A DNA stretch of 64,000 nt from a bacterium (GCA_028278125.1 JANQEY010000148.1:16520-80519); one strand, 5' to 3'; numbered from the stretch's first letter, positions 54,346 through 63,944 are shown. Program-made: numbers and translations. The notes: a model not told the origin generated them from the sequence alone.

Positions 54346-55152
54346 TTATTCCCCCTTGTCATCGTTATGGTTTTCGTTACTGTTCCGGTTATTCTGCAAT
54401 TTCATACGACGTTTAACCAGCCAGTGAATACCTGTCATCGCGCCTCCCATACCCAGGAACGCAAAGGGGACGGAATTCATCGCAACTTTAGTTGTTTCCG
54501 GCAGTGATCTTTCACCCATTGTTTTTCCATAGGTCAGGCAGGAAAGGTCAAGGCCTTCAGGTGCCAGGTATATCACCCTGGTACCTCCAACTTCTGTTTC
54601 ACCCCAAACCTTATTATCATATTTACCCGGATTTTCATTAATTCGCCTGTGTGCTTCACCAATAAGTTCTTTTCTGTCGCCAAAGACGGTAGCGCCTGTC
54701 GGGCAGGCTTCTGTACAGGCAGGTTGTTTGCCATCGGAAATCCTGTCAAAGCAAAGAATACACTTCTTGACATATGGAACCGGCTTTTCCCAGTCATATC
54801 TTGGGATACCATATGCACAGGCCATCATGCAGTAACGGCAGCCGAGGCATTTGTGGGTATCGTAAACCACGGCGCCTATATCAGTCAGGTGTAATGCGCC
54901 TACAGGGCAGGCGGATGCACATGCCGGTTCGAGACAGTGGCGGCATTGTTTCCTGACATGCCATCTACCGTCTTTTTCCACAATACTTGCCCAGTTTTTT
55001 GATGAGAGTCCATCTTCGAGATCCCATCGCCTGGGTTTTCCCGGATCGTTATTGTTTTCTATTCTACAGGCAACTACACAATCACGGCATCCGATACATT
55101 TGGTGATATCTGTCAGGATTGCCGGACCATTTTCATTTTTCATTGAATTCAT
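54346..55152 (-). CDS. Fe-S electron-transfer subunit with four [4Fe-4S] sites, HmcB/DsrO-like
   Basis: This 268-residue protein has a ferredoxin-like domain of the FdnH/HmcB/DsrO group. Four cysteine clusters are visible: CIGCRDCVVAC, CRHCLEPACASACP, CLGCRYCMMACAYG, and CILCFD with CTEACP. A single hydrophobic span near the C-terminus (about 228-248) ends in basic KRRMK. No Tat signal is seen, so the Fe-S part is probably cytoplasmic with a C-terminal anchor. It would pass electrons between the NrfD-type subunit and other Fe-S partners. Its ATG overlaps the cytochrome b gene stop by 4 bases. The start could also be three codons later at the second Met. Confidence 0.92.
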   Translation of the reverse strand: MNSMKNENGPAILTDITKCIGCRDCVVACRIENNNDPGKPRRWDLEDGLSSKNWASIVEKDGRWHVRKQCRHCLEPACASACPVGALHLTDIGAVVYDTHKCLGCRYCMMACAYGIPRYDWEKPVPYVKKCILCFDRISDGKQPACTEACPTGATVFGDRKELIGEAHRRINENPGKYDNKVWGETEVGGTRVIYLAPEGLDLSCLTYGKTMGERSLPETTKVAMNSVPFAFLGMGGAMTGIHWLVKRRMKLQNNRNSNENHNDDKGE

Positions 55153-55859
55153 ACCGGCATACCCTCCTTGCCAAGAGTTTTAGCTACACGTTCACCTGCT
55201 CCCCTGGGGAATTTCCATCCTACACTTGAGACGAATTGAGAGAGGGGCATCAGAACACAGTGAGCGACTTTTGAAAACGGGATCATAATCATCACCAGGT
55301 CAGCTGAATAAACATGGATCAGCATTGACCAGTTATAACCCGTCGCTGAGATTTGAAAACGAGCGCAAAGAAAACCGGTCAGGAAAACGAGGGTCAACAG
55401 TACGGGCCAGGCGATGTCCTGGAAACGGCTGATGAACCTCGAGTTTCGGCTAAACACACGTCCCAGGAATAGCAGCATACCGGTAATGATTGTGGTTAGG
55501 GTTAACCAGTCTGCTATTGATTGTGAGAGGATCGGCCACCAGTTTAATCCTAAAGTTCCCCTGAAAAAGAGGGCTACATGTGCAGCCAGGAATAAAGGCA
55601 CAAGGATTAGCCCGATATGCCAGATGAATGATATTAATCCGTATAAAGGTCTTTTACTCCATATGTTAAACAGGGGAACCATCCAGCTTACAGTTTTCAC
55701 CGTCAGTTCGCTCCAGGGAACGGTTTTGTCATCGGTGCTCCTGTATGCACTCACTATGCCATAAACAGAAAGGATAATCGCTCTTAAAAGACCCAGCACG
55801 AGAATTACTATGCTGAACCTGAAAAAAGCACCCCTGCCAAAATCAATGAGAAAGTCCAC
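55149..55859 (-). CDS. Cytochrome b membrane subunit, NarI/HmcE/DsrM-like
   Basis: This is a 236-residue membrane protein with five to six hydrophobic spans, resembling nitrate reductase gamma/HmcE/TmcC/DsrM. Candidate haem b ligands are the histidines in WHIGLILVPLFLAAHV (about 81 and 94) and in LIHVYSADLVMIMIPFSKVAH (near 185 and 204). It would oxidise or reduce menaquinone and pass electrons to the CCG-type Fe-S protein encoded just upstream. It lies 32 bases after that gene and overlaps the next. Confidence 0.87.
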   Translation of the reverse strand: MDFLIDFGRGAFFRFSIVILVLGLLRAIILSVYGIVSAYRSTDDKTVPWSELTVKTVSWMVPLFNIWSKRPLYGLISFIWHIGLILVPLFLAAHVALFFRGTLGLNWWPILSQSIADWLTLTTIITGMLLFLGRVFSRNSRFISRFQDIAWPVLLTLVFLTGFLCARFQISATGYNWSMLIHVYSADLVMIMIPFSKVAHCVLMPLSQFVSSVGWKFPRGAGERVAKTLGKEGMPV

Positions 55860-55891
55860 AATTATCTCCGTCTAATCAGTTAGTCAAATCT

Positions 55892-57334
55892 TTAGTATTC
55901 CGGTTCATGCCAGGCTATTCCATCATCAGATAAAATCATGGCTTTATAAAGCAGGTCATGAAGCCCCACCAGTTCGCAGTCAAGCTGGTTATCTTCTATG
56001 ACTTCCTTAATCTGCTTTTTACAGTTGGCACAAGGCGCCACAACAATCTTTGCACCCGTAGCGTCTATCTGTTCAGCTTTTCTTCTTCCACCGATCGCAG
56101 TCCTGTATGGCCTGATTTCATCAATAGATACCGTACCGCCACCGCCACCACAGCAGATGTTTTTACGACCATTGGGTGTCATTTCTGCGTAGTCTGAACA
56201 GAATGCTTTGAGGATTTCCCGGGGCTGCTCAACAATCCAGCCGGGGCGCGCGATATTGCATGGATCGTGGTAGGTTACTTTTTCCTTGATGATATCATGA
56301 TCAAGCTTGATTTTACCCGCCTTAAAAGCATCGTGGGTAAGTTCCATGATGTTTACGATCTCGTACTTGGAGTGAGAATACTGGTTAAAGAAAAACTTGG
56401 CGCTTCTGCTTGCGTGTCCACATTCACCAATAAGAATTTTTTTAACTTTAAGACGATCGGCTTCTTCCTCCATCTGCTGGAGGACTTTCTCAAGGACATG
56501 GTCTGAATAGAATAATCCATAGTTGATCGCGTCATAGTTACCTGTCCCGATAGTCCAGGAAGCACCCATAGCGTGAAGAGAACATGCAATACCCATCAAT
56601 GTTTCAGCTTCCATCAGGTAATCTGAAACGGGTGCTACAAACAGGTATTCCGCGCCTTCAACATCAACAGGAAACTTTACCTCAACTGCCTTGGTCTCCG
56701 CCATTTCCTCTTCCATAAATTCGAGGTTATCAACCAGGGCAGGGACAGGAATCGCAGAGGTATTTTTTGTTTTACCAACCAACTGTTCACGAGTTGAGAC
56801 TACAAGAGCGCGTGAAACAATTCCTATTTCAGCAAGGATATACCTTGCCAGGTGAGTGATCAGACCATGATCAATTCCTGTGGGGCATTCGAGGACACAT
56901 CTCCTGCAGGCTGTGCAATTATAAACCGATGCCGCCAGTTCTTCGATCTTCTTATCAGTAAGCCCGGGATCATTCTGCAATCGTCCACGAAGCATGCCGG
57001 CGGTTGTAAAATGCCTGCGATAAATTGAAAGCAGCATTTCCGTTCTGTGACAGGGAATGTCATGAGGATCATTGGTCGTTTCGAAAATCTGGCAGTTGGT
57101 TGCGCATCGTGAACATTTTGTCGTGACTCGAATGTAATGATCGAGAACATGACGATAATTCGTATGTTTCAACACCGCCGCCATCGCTTCCAGGAATCGT
57201 CTCGACCGGTCCTCAATAACCAGATTGTCGTCTTCCACATGGTAACGAACAGCAAGCTTCTGCTTTTCGATCACCTCAGGTTTCTTAGGAAATTCGTACG
57301 CCTTTTCAAGGATTTCATCAGTTAGTTTGATCAT
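55892..57334 (-). CDS. CCG-domain Fe-S oxidoreductase subunit, HmcF/TmcB/DsrK-like
   Basis: This is a 480-residue cytoplasmic Fe-S protein. An N-terminal cysteine-rich segment (CSRCATNC, about 75-82) and a ferredoxin-type motif CTACRRCVLECP (about 140-151) come first. The heterodisulfide-reductase-type CCG domain is C-terminal, with YHDPCNIARPG, ICCGGGGGTVS and APCANCKKQI. One such domain is complete and the earlier half is degenerate. In HdrB/HdrD and DsrK this domain holds the special [4Fe-4S] cluster for disulfide chemistry. It is the first gene of the operon and lies about 98 bases downstream of the proposed sigma-54 start point. Confidence 0.9.
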   Translation of the reverse strand: MIKLTDEILEKAYEFPKKPEVIEKQKLAVRYHVEDDNLVIEDRSRRFLEAMAAVLKHTNYRHVLDHYIRVTTKCSRCATNCQIFETTNDPHDIPCHRTEMLLSIYRRHFTTAGMLRGRLQNDPGLTDKKIEELAASVYNCTACRRCVLECPTGIDHGLITHLARYILAEIGIVSRALVVSTREQLVGKTKNTSAIPVPALVDNLEFMEEEMAETKAVEVKFPVDVEGAEYLFVAPVSDYLMEAETLMGIACSLHAMGASWTIGTGNYDAINYGLFYSDHVLEKVLQQMEEEADRLKVKKILIGECGHASRSAKFFFNQYSHSKYEIVNIMELTHDAFKAGKIKLDHDIIKEKVTYHDPCNIARPGWIVEQPREILKAFCSDYAEMTPNGRKNICCGGGGGTVSIDEIRPYRTAIGGRRKAEQIDATGAKIVVAPCANCKKQIKEVIEDNQLDCELVGLHDLLYKAMILSDDGIAWHEPEY

Positions 57335-57443
57335 AGCCGTAGCCCTGTATAGATATTCTTCACTTTATGTCGGTAAGAAGAAAATTTCTTCAGTTGAAAT
57401 ACTATTTGTTACTCCATTCACAAAGTATTTCAACCTGGCTATT

Positions 57444-57459
57444 AGCGATTATTATGCCA
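57444..57459 (-). promoter_or_regulatory. Candidate sigma-54 (-24/-12) promoter of the electron-transfer operon
   Basis: On the minus strand the sequence reads TGGCATAATAATCGCT. The GG and GC pairs are 10 bases apart, the fixed spacing of sigma-54 promoters (consensus TGGCAC-N5-TTGC). It lies about 110 bases upstream of the first operon gene, just after a sigma-54 activator gene. Confidence 0.65.
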
Positions 57460-57526
57460 GAACAGGGGAGATGGACGGTAGTTGTTGTTTACTTTGAGGT
57501 TTTTATCACAAGTTCAAATTAATGGT

Positions 57527-57585
57527 GTTGCATCAATGTGTACCATGCAACGTTGCATCGCAACGCATCGTTGTTGCATTGCAAC
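57527..57585. promoter_or_regulatory. Array of GTTGCA/TGCAAC half-sites, probable activator binding region
   Basis: In 59 bases there are five exact half-sites and one degenerate one: GTTGCA at 57527, TGCAAC ending 57551, GTTGCA at 57552, a degenerate GCAAC at 57560-57564, GTTGCA at 57573 and TGCAAC ending 57585. They form exact palindromes ATGCAAC|GTTGCAT (57545-57558), CGTTGC-ATC-GCAACG (57551-57565) and GTTGCA-T-TGCAAC (57573-57585). The array lies 70-140 bases upstream of the -24/-12 promoter, the usual place for enhancer-binding proteins. Confidence 0.75.
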
Positions 57586-57586
57586 A

Positions 57587-58975
57587 TTAAGACTCGATAT
57601 TAAACTTCTTCATTTTACGCCAGAGGGTAGTTCGGTCAATGCCAAGCTCAGTAGCCGCGTCAACACGTCTACCGTTGTTTCGCTTAAGTGCTTCCCGGAT
57701 TTCTTTCGGACCGATTGAAATACGTTTTGAGCGGAGTTCAGACATTTGATATGATGAGGAATGAATACTGCTTACATAGCCATCATCTTTGTTTTTATCA
57801 GGAAATCTTAGTTCTTCAGGTAAATGATCCTCCTCGATCGTTCGTCCGTGACTCACGGCAAAACCGTATTCAATGGTATTTTCCAGTTCGCGGATATTTC
57901 CGGGGAAATTATATCGTAACAGGATTTCCATAACCCTGGAACTGACGCTGAGGATATTTTTACCGAACCTGGCGTTAAACAGGTGAATAAAATGATCAAC
58001 AAGAATGGGAATATCTTCACGCCTGGCGGTAAGTGGTGGCAGGTCTATCCTGATGACTGCCAAACGGTAATAAAGGTCTTCCCGGAATTTACCATGATGG
58101 ACTCTTTCAAGCAGATTCTTATTTGTAGCTGCAACAATTCGTATATCCGTCCTCAATGGTTTAACACTCCCAACAGGCTCATACTCCCTTTGTTGCACCA
58201 ACCGTAGAAGTTTCACCTGTGTCTGTATTGGGAGTTCGCCAACTTCATCAAGAAACAGCGTTCCTCCTTCAGCGCTGGCAATTTTACCGGGTTTATCTTT
58301 TTTCGCGTCGGTAAAAGCGCCCCTGACATATCCGAACAGTTCTGATTCGAACAATTGGGGGGGAAGGGTTCCACAGTTGATCACGGCGTATGGTTTATCT
58401 CGTCTCGGTGAAAGGTTATGCACTGCCCTGGCGAAAAGTTCTTTACCTGAACCCGACGGTCCCTGGATCAGGACATTACTGCCACTGTCTGCTATATCCG
58501 GCAGGATATTGATGATTTTGAGAAGAGCGGGGCTTTTGGTAACAATATCCTCAAAACTGTAGCTGCGTCTCAGTTCCTTACGAAGGTTCTCTATCGCGGT
58601 CAGATCACGAAATGTTTCAACTGCCCCAAGCACGTTGCCGTCATCATCACGTAATACCGCGGTCGACACCGATATCGGAACACTGCGACCGGCATGGTTA
58701 ATAATATTAACCGGGATATCCAGCGCCTCCTGTCCGGTAATCATTGTTTTATTCAGTTGACAGGCAGTTTCGCAAACGTCGGAATGGAATACTTCATTAC
58801 ATCTTTTACCAATTGCCCTGGATTCCGGGACACCTGTAATCCTCTCTGCGGCGGCGTTAAAGCTGGTAATCTTACGGTCTTTATCCACAGTGAATACACC
58901 CTCGGCAATCGAGCTTAAAATAACCCGGAAAAAACGGTAATCTTTTTCAGTAAGAGGGTGTGTTTTTGAAGACAT
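57587..58975 (-). CDS. Sigma-54-dependent transcriptional activator with Cys-rich PAS sensor
   Basis: This is a 462-residue NtrC-family enhancer-binding protein. An N-terminal PAS domain (about 12-125) carries C59, C68, C72 (GKRCNEVFHSDVCETAC). The AAA+ domain has Walker A GPSGSGKE (172-179), the sigma-54 contact loop GAFTDA (219-224, usually GAFTGA) and Walker B GTLFLDE. A Fis-type helix-turn-helix follows at the end (RVDAATELGIDRTTLWRKMKKF). There is no receiver domain, so the PAS part should sense the signal directly. Its stop is 252 bases before the start of the electron-transfer operon on the same strand, with the GTTGCA array between, so it is the likely activator of that operon. Confidence 0.93.
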   Translation of the reverse strand: MSSKTHPLTEKDYRFFRVILSSIAEGVFTVDKDRKITSFNAAAERITGVPESRAIGKRCNEVFHSDVCETACQLNKTMITGQEALDIPVNIINHAGRSVPISVSTAVLRDDDGNVLGAVETFRDLTAIENLRKELRRSYSFEDIVTKSPALLKIINILPDIADSGSNVLIQGPSGSGKELFARAVHNLSPRRDKPYAVINCGTLPPQLFESELFGYVRGAFTDAKKDKPGKIASAEGGTLFLDEVGELPIQTQVKLLRLVQQREYEPVGSVKPLRTDIRIVAATNKNLLERVHHGKFREDLYYRLAVIRIDLPPLTARREDIPILVDHFIHLFNARFGKNILSVSSRVMEILLRYNFPGNIRELENTIEYGFAVSHGRTIEEDHLPEELRFPDKNKDDGYVSSIHSSSYQMSELRSKRISIGPKEIREALKRNNGRRVDAATELGIDRTTLWRKMKKFNIES

Positions 58976-59081
58976 TTTAATTCCATGGCATCTTAAATAT
59001 TGAACTCACTATAAGCTAGACCTCACAGGTAGTTCAATCAAGCGTATTAATTTAAGGATGAGGCATATCTTTTCAAGGAAA

Positions 59082-59107
59082 AACGCCCAGGAGTTTTCCT
59101 GAGCGTT
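59082..59107 (-). terminator. Terminator after the LVIVD gene
   Basis: On the minus strand an 11-bp stem AACGCTCAGGA / TCCTGGGCGTT (one G-U pair) with a 4-base loop is followed by TTTT. It lies 80 bases after the stop at 59188. Confidence 0.8.
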
Positions 59108-59187
59108 CAATAACTGTCTGGTGTTTCTCCACAATATTCTGAAATAAACAACCAAATTTTTATGATATTTAAAATAACCGGTATTCT

Positions 59188-61740
59188 TTATTTAATCAGA
59201 ACCACTTTCTGAATTTGATCAATCTTTCCGGGTAACTGAGCCCGTACAAAATAAATTCCGCTTGCCAGTTGATCCCCGTTCAGAGTGAAATCGTGATTCC
59301 CGGCGGTGAATGATTCACGGGCTATTATGGCAACCTCTTCACCAATGATATTATAGAGCGATACTGCCAGAGATGCTGATTGATGAAGTGATACTGAGAT
59401 TACAGTTATATTGTTAAACGGATTGGGATAAACAGAGCTGATACCAAACTGATCGGGCATTTTTCCAGGTTGAGGTTCATTAACATCATCCAAATCAGTA
59501 ACTGTAAAACGACAAGCAGCATCACAATCACGTAATTGGTCGTTTCCTGATGCCTGTACCCACCATATAGCATCGATATCGGACTCGAATTCATCCGTTT
59601 CAAGCAGATGATATAAATTGACAGCTAAGCTTTCAGCAGTGAGATTTATCCAGCTGAAAGTCGTATCAATATCATCTCCAGTAACCGCGCGAAGATTGAG
59701 TGAATAAACCGGAGGATCTAACGGATCGGGTAAACTTGATGGTAGCCATGACAATGTGATTTCATCCGCATCATCGAACAGAATATCGGTTCCTTCCACT
59801 GGTTCCATGAGTGTAAATTCAGAGGGAACAGACGGCAGGTTTAGCTGCATTATAGACAAACGACAATCATCTATTGCGTAAAGGATGTCTTCCTGCACAC
59901 TGATCTCGTCAAAATAGTGAGGGCAACCGTAATATCCGACTCTTTCAGGAGATTCAATATCTGAAACATTGTAGATCTCAATATCGTGGGGATCCCAATT
60001 TGATGACCTGGCAAGGCAGAACAGCTGGCTTCCTGAAATCTTCAGATCATATAAACTTGAGATGTCATCAGTCGGGAATGAGCCGATCTCATTTATAATA
60101 AACCCTGAGTTAGTGCTGAAAATCTTCATTTCATCGTCGGTGTGGGAATATGCGAACGCATTAAATCCCAAAGATATAATCCAATTATCCAACAACATAA
60201 CATCAGAAAAGCCGAGCTCATTTAAATGGTGAGGTTGCAATGTGTCAAACATCCTGATAATTCTGTAGCCCAGCCCACCACTAGTCATAGCCAGCAGCCT
60301 GTCATTGGCAAGTGTCATTCCACCTAAGCTTCCGTTTACAGTAATTGTCTCACTCAATTCAGGTGTTGACGGATCTGAGATATCAATTACATAGATATCA
60401 GTTTCATCATCATCATATGGGTAACGCGAAAGGAAAACGTAATTTCCGCTAAATTCCAATAAGCCTATGGGATATTCTCTGTTATCTGGGGAATATGTGC
60501 AGACCCACTGGGGCTGCTCTGGATCAGCTAGATTGTATATATCTAGTTCGTTCCAGGAAGCAATGTATGCGTGATTGTTATAAATGGAAATATTTGAAAA
60601 ATATTCACCATTTACTGTATTTACCTGGACAGGTGTGGAAGGATCTGAAACATCATAAATGTGTAATCCAAGATTAGATGTCAGGTAAGCATATTCGCCT
60701 AGTATATCAAAGCCGTAAATGTGGTCCGCGTTGCCGAATTCCGATAACACTTCGGGATCGGTACGATCAGAAAAATCGATGAAACTGATATTATCTCCAT
60801 CAAATCCGACAATCATGGTATTTTCAACGAGCATTTTTTGACTTGTTGCTTCGAGAGTTGCAATTAGATCAGGTGATTCCGGTTCGGAAATATCGTAAAC
60901 ATTGATATTGTCCCTGTAGCTATGCAAAATCGTATTTTCGTCGAATAAGACTGCGCTATCCACTCCTGATTCAAAGTCAAAATTATCGATAGTTGCTGCA
61001 ATTTCCGGTGATTCAGGATCTGAAACATTAACCACATAAAACAAGTCTGGCAAAACACCAGGAACTAGAGATGCGATATAGGCATAGTCATCAACAACAA
61101 CTAAGTCCCTGACATGTCCCTCCAATTCAAGGTTTGACATCTCAACAGGATTTTCTAAATCGGTAATATCATAGATATACAAGCCAAATCCCCAGTCAAT
61201 GGCATAAATGTAATCACCAGATATTCTGTAATAGTCCTGATTTAAAACATTACCAAGGACTACCGGGTTTTCGATATCCTCTATGTCGACCAGGTATAAA
61301 TCATCAAAATGTGATGTAAACAGTGCATAGTGTGAATGGAACCTGATATCATAAATTTCATCAGGATACATCTCCAGTTCCGTGGAAGTGAAGAACGAAG
61401 GAGATGTTGGGTCATCAAGAGTATATATTTGAAGCGAGTTAGTGGATAGCTCACCCGTAAAGAGGTAAGTTTCATCAAGCAGAGTAACGGAATAAAAAAC
61501 ACCTTGAAGTGCATTCAATTCAACAGGATTTTCAATATTAGATATATCGATTATTTTAATTCCTGTTTCACCAGTTGCTACATACGCTAAATCATCGTAA
61601 ACAGCAATGTCTGAAATAACATTCCAACATAGCTCAATCCTGCTCAGCATCTCTATGTTAAGGCTGTCCAGGGCATATGTATATGAATGTATCGAAGCCA
61701 GAAGTCCAACCAGTAATATAGTGACTTTATTAAGTCTCAT
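59188..61740 (-). CDS. Surface LVIVD-repeat protein with type IX-like sorting tail
   Basis: This is an 850-residue exported protein. The signal peptide (to about residue 24, TYALDS) is followed by a long run of LVIVD-type repeats (about 30-660), each of the form 'xxYAY(V/I)A...GL.I(Y/V)DISDPxxP', which fold as beta-propeller blades. Then come a fibronectin-like module (about 680-760) and a sorting tail, YPNPFNNITVISV ... SGIYFVRA ... KVVLIK. No enzyme residues are known in this family. It is the second of two tandem LVIVD genes, 24 bases after the frameshifted one, and a terminator follows. Confidence 0.88.
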   Translation of the reverse strand: MRLNKVTILLVGLLASIHSYTYALDSLNIEMLSRIELCWNVISDIAVYDDLAYVATGETGIKIIDISNIENPVELNALQGVFYSVTLLDETYLFTGELSTNSLQIYTLDDPTSPSFFTSTELEMYPDEIYDIRFHSHYALFTSHFDDLYLVDIEDIENPVVLGNVLNQDYYRISGDYIYAIDWGFGLYIYDITDLENPVEMSNLELEGHVRDLVVVDDYAYIASLVPGVLPDLFYVVNVSDPESPEIAATIDNFDFESGVDSAVLFDENTILHSYRDNINVYDISEPESPDLIATLEATSQKMLVENTMIVGFDGDNISFIDFSDRTDPEVLSEFGNADHIYGFDILGEYAYLTSNLGLHIYDVSDPSTPVQVNTVNGEYFSNISIYNNHAYIASWNELDIYNLADPEQPQWVCTYSPDNREYPIGLLEFSGNYVFLSRYPYDDDETDIYVIDISDPSTPELSETITVNGSLGGMTLANDRLLAMTSGGLGYRIIRMFDTLQPHHLNELGFSDVMLLDNWIISLGFNAFAYSHTDDEMKIFSTNSGFIINEIGSFPTDDISSLYDLKISGSQLFCLARSSNWDPHDIEIYNVSDIESPERVGYYGCPHYFDEISVQEDILYAIDDCRLSIMQLNLPSVPSEFTLMEPVEGTDILFDDADEITLSWLPSSLPDPLDPPVYSLNLRAVTGDDIDTTFSWINLTAESLAVNLYHLLETDEFESDIDAIWWVQASGNDQLRDCDAACRFTVTDLDDVNEPQPGKMPDQFGISSVYPNPFNNITVISVSLHQSASLAVSLYNIIGEEVAIIARESFTAGNHDFTLNGDQLASGIYFVRAQLPGKIDQIQKVVLIK

Positions 61741-61764
61741 GATTGTTCCCGCATAGATCGATCT

Positions 61765-63944
61765 TTAACGAAGATGTACCAGGGATTTTGTTTCTTCCCA
61801 GCCAAAATTGTTTGCTACCCGAACGAAATATACTCCCGTGGCAACTTGTGGATGCCAGTTTATGGAATACCTTCCCGGGACTTTTAATCCTCTATCCAGT
61901 AAAGCCACTTCACGTCCCAGGAGATCAAACACCCGTGCCTCCATGAAACACTGCGAGGTAATGTCAACTTCGATAGTAACTGTCGAGTTGAATGGATTTG
62001 GATAAATTTTGTTTATACCAAAATCGGCAGGGATAAGGAGGGAGGGATTTTGGACACTGTTTTCGTATATACTCATAATCGTTAGATAACAGCCACCAAC
62101 GATGAATGTATTTCCATTTGAAAAACCGAGATTATATGATGGTTCTACTGGAAGTATGTTATCAAACCAGACAGGGGATAATGGATTAGATAAATCGTAA
62201 GCATTAACATAGTCATCCCATGTATGACACACATAGAGAATATCGTCAGAAACCTCTATGCTTCGAATGCTTGATTCTGTTTCACAAACGGCAACTTCAT
62301 TAATATCAGGAGTATTTGAAACATCATATATAAGTATGTCTCTAAAATCACTTACATATAGATTTTCATCCTCGAGTGCGATCGAGAATACAACTTCCAT
62401 AAAATCAGTGTAATTGGCGAGGGTAGGATTTCCCGGATCAGAAATATCCAGGACTCGAATGTTTGACGATTCATAGCTATAATTAAAGGCAACGTAAAGA
62501 TAATTGTCATCGTAAGCGGCGCAAGTTGCAGTACCTAAAAATTCTTGAGAAGAAATTTCGGTTAGTTGACCATTTTCTGAAATCTCAAAGGTTTTAATTT
62601 CAGTATTAGAAAAGATTTCGGAAAAGATTACAATCAGGGTGTTTCCAACAGCGGCAAATTCTACTAGTTGAATATAGTCTTCGTTCACCCATGTATCTCT
62701 CAGGACTGGTTGATATGGATTCGATACTTCGACCACAGTAAATCCATCATAATCTGACAAGAATATAAAGTCGCCAGCTTTTTCAATTAGCCTGGCGTAT
62801 AGATTGTCCTGTGTGAATCGTGAAAGTACAGCTCTGATACATCAACAATTAATAAACCACCTGTATGATTCGCGATATACGCGATGTTATCAGAAATAAT
62901 AATATCTATTGCACTACCAGGTTTCCCCAGGCTGGCGAGATATATTAGATCAGCCGGATCTTCAATGTTCAAGTATTCGATTATGTCATTTCGATTGTTA
63001 CCTAGCAGCTTGTTATCCCAGAGTGTTATCTCATATAGTTTATAAGCTGCTGAATTATATAGAATGGAAGGATTTTCATGGTCTGAAATGTCCAGGATCA
63101 TAAGTCCATCAGATCCCATAGCCAGAACAGCTCTATCTTCAGTAATAAAAATCTCACTTACAGAATCGTAAATCGGGGTATTGGAAACTGTATCAGGATT
63201 TGCAGGATCAGAAAGATCTACAATACGAAAATTTTCAACATATCCGTTTCCCTGCTCATAGAATACATCCGCCACATATAGATATGAGTCTTTCAACTCG
63301 ACGGAAATACCGAATAAATGATCAACTTCAATGGATAAAGCAATTGCTGGATTTTGGAACGAACTACAATCGATAATGTGAAGCTCCTCTTCATACCTGC
63401 CTTTGATAGCCATCAGGTCACCATCAAACCTGGCGTACTGAGTCTCCATCTGCAATATCATTACGGCTATTTGTTGAATATCATCCGGTTGGCTCACATC
63501 AATCCAGCGAATAAATCCTCCATCGCTCACCGTTGCAAGGGTGTCACCGACTAAATCCATACAAGCGTCACAATTTGCAAACCTATCAGATAAATACTCA
63601 GGATCTGCCGGGTCTATTATTGAATAAGCCGTTACAAGACCGGTTGTTCGATCATTGCAAAACATTATTTCACCCGATGTCGATATCTCAACCTGTGTAC
63701 AATTACCTTCTAACATCGTGAGTTGCGTGATATTATCCGGATCAGACAAATCAAGAATTTTTAAGCCTGTTTCACCTGTTGCCAGAAAACAGACCTGGTC
63801 TTTGCCCGCCATGTCATGTACATCGCTATAATTGAGTTCAACGGTATTAAGGGTGGTGAGATAGAAATCATCCTGGGCTGATGAGCTTGCAATTAATCCA
63901 ACAATCAGGAGAAATTCAATTACTATCATCATAAATATACGCAT
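61765..63944 (-). pseudogene. LVIVD-repeat surface protein broken by a frameshift
   Basis: Two frames together make one gene. 62787-63944 encodes a signal peptide (ending ASSSAQDDFY) and LVIVD repeats, breaking off at LLIVDVSELYFHDS with a stop 13 codons later. 61765-62760 continues with LVIVD repeats and a complete sorting tail (YPNPFNSTVTIEV ... TGVYFVRV ... KSLVHLR) but lacks a signal peptide. Its frame is open upstream of the ATG at 62760 and reads AVLSRFTQDNLYARLIEKAGDFIFLSDYDG, which joins the first part if one base is re-read near 62828-62838. The joined protein would be about 735 residues. This is either a real one-base loss or a sequencing error. No slippery site is seen. Confidence 0.85.

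Noticed and set aside
57541..57585. GTTGCA cluster as a CRISPR-like or transposon end repeat
   Set aside because: Units are 6 bases, palindromic and confined to 59 bases upstream of a promoter, which fits protein-binding sites better.
62787..62838. Programmed ribosomal frameshift in the LVIVD gene
   Set aside because: There is no slippery heptamer or downstream pseudoknot at the join. A mutation or sequencing error is simpler.
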